Part shown: piece after piece, positions 61,730 through 64,000 of the stretch | How positions within the stretch are numbered: position 1 is the stretch's first letter | How the letters are laid out: every line of letters starts with the position of its first letter | Assembly (NCBI GenBank): GCA_016720775.1 | Contig: JADKJX010000009.1 | Span: 72,427-136,426 of the forward strand | Source: Chitinophagaceae bacterium | GTDB lineage: Bacteria > Bacteroidota > Bacteroidia > Chitinophagales > Chitinophagaceae | DNA: 64,000 nucleotides | Direction: 5' to 3' | Translations under genes and position numbers: made by a program | The notes under the pieces: generated by a model | Database searches by the model: none | What the model saw: only the letters and a program-made list of their open reading frames with translations | What the model was told of the DNA's origin: nothing

Positions 61730-61816
61730 TTGAACCACATAGGAACATAGAAAATATAGTAAATGCAAAGGGTCTATATCATCTTCTATTGTGCCCTATG
61801 TTCCTATGTGGTTCAA
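61730..61816. repeat. 87-bp element with perfect 21-bp inverted arms
   Basis: The arm 61730-61750 (it contains GAACCACATAGGAACATAG) is repeated in perfect inverted form at 61796-61816, with 45 A/T-rich bases between. It sits in the only sizeable gap inside the radical SAM cluster. The symmetry suggests a miniature mobile or REP-like element, though it could also act as a transcript hairpin. Confidence 0.6.
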
Positions 61817-61832
61817 TAAAAAAATATCTTAT

Positions 61833-63332
61833 TTAAAACCCTTCTATTTCCGGCTGCCGGTATTTCCACAGTACCTGCAATGCTTTCAGCTCATACGGTT
61901 TTTTATACAACCCTGCCTTATAGCGCAACGAAGCAATATTGCGAAGAACCTTCCGCTTCAGGTCTGTCAACTTTATATCAGATGCAGTTGGATAATAGCC
62001 ATTCAATACCGTTTCAAAATCTTTGATCTTGTTGATCATTTCCGGCGTTAACCAGGGGGTTAACGGATTTTTTCTTAAATCAAAACTTTCCCATTGCGGA
62101 CTGATCCAGTCTTCCAGTTTTTCCGGGAAATGAAAACCACTGCCAAGCACTTTATTGTACATATCGCTGCCTTCTGTTGGCACGGGGCTGTACACATAAA
62201 TGATGATCTCGGTCCGGGGGTTGATCTGTTTTATCTCTTTGATGAATGCAATGTCCTGGTCTATCTGTTTCATGGCCTGCTCGGGCGTATCGGCCGGGGT
62301 TCCCAAAACAAATGAGTATTCCGGAATGATATCGAATTTTCCGATCCGGGCAGCAAAGGATCTTATCTCGGCCGCCGTTTGTGTACCACCCTTGTCCATC
62401 TTTTTTAGGATCTCATCATTGCCGGTCTCGGCACCAAAGAAGATCATCTTGCAACCACTCTCCCGCATCAGCGCCAGCGATTCATCCGAGTATTTATCGA
62501 TCGTATCAATGCGGCCTTCCCCCCACCAAACCATTTTCTCGGGTTTGATCAGGTTTGAAAACTCAACTGTTCTTTTTTCTGATACAAAAAAATTGTTGTC
62601 GTGAAATTCGATGGCATTACCGCCGAAATTTTCTTTCAGGTATTTAATATCGTTGTAAATGAGTTCAGCCGATTTGCCCCTCCACCTGGCATTGTAAATA
62701 GGAACCACGGCACAAAATGAACATTTGAACGGGCATCCCATGCTGGAATGATAGGCGATGGTTTTTGTGCCAAGATATGTTTTACCCAAATATTTCTGAA
62801 GGGGGTAAAAGGAATTCAGTTTTTCATAAGGTAATGGCGGTAACTCATCGGGATCATATAATTCATCCTTCATCGTTTTAATGATCTGTTCACCCGACCT
62901 GTAAATGAGATTGCGTATCAGTTCATACGGCGTATTATTTTCCAGTGCATCAAGTAATGCCGGGAAAGACCGTTCACCGGGACCATTGATCACAAAATCA
63001 ACATAGGAAGAATTTAATACAACTTTTGACTGGTTGGAAGCAAAATAACCACCCCATATTATTTTTATTGATGGATATAATTCCCGGATTTTTTTTGAAA
63101 TGGGAATGGCTTGTTTCAATTGCGGACCGGGCATGCAGGTGCAGCCGAAATAGCCAAAGCTGCTATCCGACAGGTAGCGGTTGATCTTTTCCCAGGGATC
63201 GGTTTCCAGGTTGCCATCCACGATCACATAATCATACAGCCCTTCTATCGAGGATGCAATACTGAGAATGGAATTAGGTATTCTCGGCTTGTAATCAGCA
63301 CTTCTTGGATTGAATAAAAGGACCCTGTTCAT
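61833..63332 (-). CDS. B12-binding-domain radical SAM protein (first gene of cluster)
   Basis: A 499-residue protein. The N-terminus RVLLFNPRSADYKPRIPNSI and the block PSIKIIWGGYFASNQSKVVL, then YVDFVINGPGERSFPALLDA form the B12-binding-like domain. The radical SAM core has GCPFKCSFCAVVPIYNARW (C-x3-C-x2-C), AIEFHDNNFFVSEKRTVEFS and GAETGNDEILKKMDKGGTQT. This is the same subgroup as the protein at 57743, also in the placement of DEIL/KILDAMDKGT blocks, so the two are probably paralogous and act in one pathway. It starts 42 bases after the stop of the flavin-reductase-like gene and opens the cluster. Confidence 0.9.
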   Translation of the reverse strand: MNRVLLFNPRSADYKPRIPNSILSIASSIEGLYDYVIVDGNLETDPWEKINRYLSDSSFGYFGCTCMPGPQLKQAIPISKKIRELYPSIKIIWGGYFASNQSKVVLNSSYVDFVINGPGERSFPALLDALENNTPYELIRNLIYRSGEQIIKTMKDELYDPDELPPLPYEKLNSFYPLQKYLGKTYLGTKTIAYHSSMGCPFKCSFCAVVPIYNARWRGKSAELIYNDIKYLKENFGGNAIEFHDNNFFVSEKRTVEFSNLIKPEKMVWWGEGRIDTIDKYSDESLALMRESGCKMIFFGAETGNDEILKKMDKGGTQTAAEIRSFAARIGKFDIIPEYSFVLGTPADTPEQAMKQIDQDIAFIKEIKQINPRTEIIIYVYSPVPTEGSDMYNKVLGSGFHFPEKLEDWISPQWESFDLRKNPLTPWLTPEMINKIKDFETVLNGYYPTASDIKLTDLKRKVLRNIASLRYKAGLYKKPYELKALQVLWKYRQPEIEGF

Positions 63333-63374
63333 GTGATAGAAAATTCGGCGTAAATGCCTCTACTTCAAATCGGC

Positions 63375-64000
63375 TCAGCGAAGTAAATAGTTGCCTGTAA
63401 GTCCGGTTTTGTGGCGCCAGGTGGCATAGCTGTTATGGATATGGGCCAGGCTGTGCATTTCGTCCCCCATTTGCCGGGTAAAGCTGATCTTAAACAGCAG
63501 TATTTTATGAATTCCGTGTACAAACGAATTTATCAACAGCAGTTCCCTGTATGCCAAAGCATGTTCCGGCAAGGGCCATTGCAGTTGCTGCGACCATGAT
63601 TGTGAAAATGGGAAATTCTCCCTGGATTTTAGTTCCTGCATGTGATTTTTTCCCAGGCCGTATACCATTTGGAATGCCTCGGCGTGTACCTGGGATAGTA
63701 AAACCTTTCCGGCTGCTTCCACCTGCTCACAAGCCTTGCCCCCCACCCGGAGGGAGATGATATAATGTTCTTCATCGGGCTGGCCGTGCAGATCGGTGGG
63801 GAAGAGGTTGAACAAATTCCCGTCACTTACCGTGATCAGTGAAATGATCCTTGGCACTGCATAAGCGATCTGCACCTGTGTATACAGGTTGTCGTGCAGG
63901 AAAACATTTCCTGGTTTTTTGTTGAACCAGTTATTATTAACCCGGTTAACGGATTGCTGAAAACCGGAAAGAAAATGATGAGCGCCATGCGTTCCTTCAT
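63375..64000 (-). CDS. Flavin-reductase-like protein, 5' end cut by window edge
   Basis: The frame is open to base 64000, so the start lies outside. Visible: GAHHFLSGFQQSVNRVNNNW, then GNVFLHDNLYTQVQIAYAVP, RIISLITVSDGNLFNLFPTD and HYIISLRVGGKACEQVEAAG, then FQMVYGLGKNHMQELKSREN. The middle matches the FMN-binding split-barrel of flavin reductases (SLITVSDGNLFNLFPTDLHG). It could supply reduced flavin, perhaps also to the neighbouring radical SAM enzymes, but this is only position-based inference. No ATG lies near the visible N-terminal part. Confidence 0.65.
   Translation of the reverse strand, partial: EGTHGAHHFLSGFQQSVNRVNNNWFNKKPGNVFLHDNLYTQVQIAYAVPRIISLITVSDGNLFNLFPTDLHGQPDEEHYIISLRVGGKACEQVEAAGKVLLSQVHAEAFQMVYGLGKNHMQELKSRENFPFSQSWSQQLQWPLPEHALAYRELLLINSFVHGIHKILLFKISFTRQMGDEMHSLAHIHNSYATWRHKTGLTGNYLLR

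Overview
The window looks like a chromosome segment from a Bacteroidota bacterium, probably family Chitinophagaceae (inference). The signs are: secreted proteins ending in type IX secretion (T9SS) sorting domains; promoter-like boxes of the form TTG-N18-21-TAnnTTTG; TPR/HisKA_3 histidine kinases paired with NarL-type regulators; ECF sigma genes coupled to TM-plus-beta-barrel proteins; DUF4286, DUF5777 and ribosomal protein THX genes; and a methionine synthase split into two genes. I see no insertion sequence, prophage, integrase, rRNA or CRISPR array.

Layout. 1-388: the edge of a GT51 transglycosylase gene, then a LuxR-type HTH-only protein. 1165-3955: ribosomal operon rplM-rpsI-rpsB-tsf. 4.0-21.4 kb: two paralogous two-component pairs (HK1-RR1 and HK2-RR2) bracket two very large T9SS cargo genes, a LamG-repeat protein of 2342 aa and an ELWxxDGT-repeat protein of 1056 aa, with a methyltransferase between them. 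An exact 20-nt repeat sits on the -33 element of both the RR1 and LamG promoters, and a perfect 28-bp palindrome lies before HK1. 21.5-46.7 kb: mostly housekeeping genes (pyrH, pdxH, THX, HU, xth, metH, recR, a UvrD/nuclease helicase, tRNA-Arg) mixed with envelope genes. Two ECF sigma genes are each followed by a protein with an inner-membrane helix and a C-terminal outer-membrane barrel. 46.8-56.9 kb: a surface polysaccharide locus on the + strand (flippase, two O-antigen ligase/polymerase-like proteins, four glycosyltransferases, a hexapeptide acyltransferase, a nucleotidyltransferase). 56.9-63.3 kb: a compact minus-strand cluster of three radical SAM proteins (two B12-type, one SPASM-like) and three methyltransferases. 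63375 to the right edge: a partial flavin-reductase-like gene.

Data quality matters here. Four genes (metH, a YceI gene, the second sigma-linked barrel gene, and a DUF1972 glycosyltransferase) are each broken by one missing G/C base next to a short G/C run. Restoring one base rejoins the expected protein in every case. Sequence or assembly error is the simplest explanation, so these genes may be intact in the organism.

The best candidates for new biology are the two-component/adhesin regulon with its shared promoter repeat, the radical SAM/methyltransferase cluster beside the polysaccharide genes, the sigma-linked proteins that appear to span both membranes, and an in-frame palindromic element inside a methyltransferase gene. 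Several unrelated intergenic palindromes suggest more than one family of small dispersed repeats.
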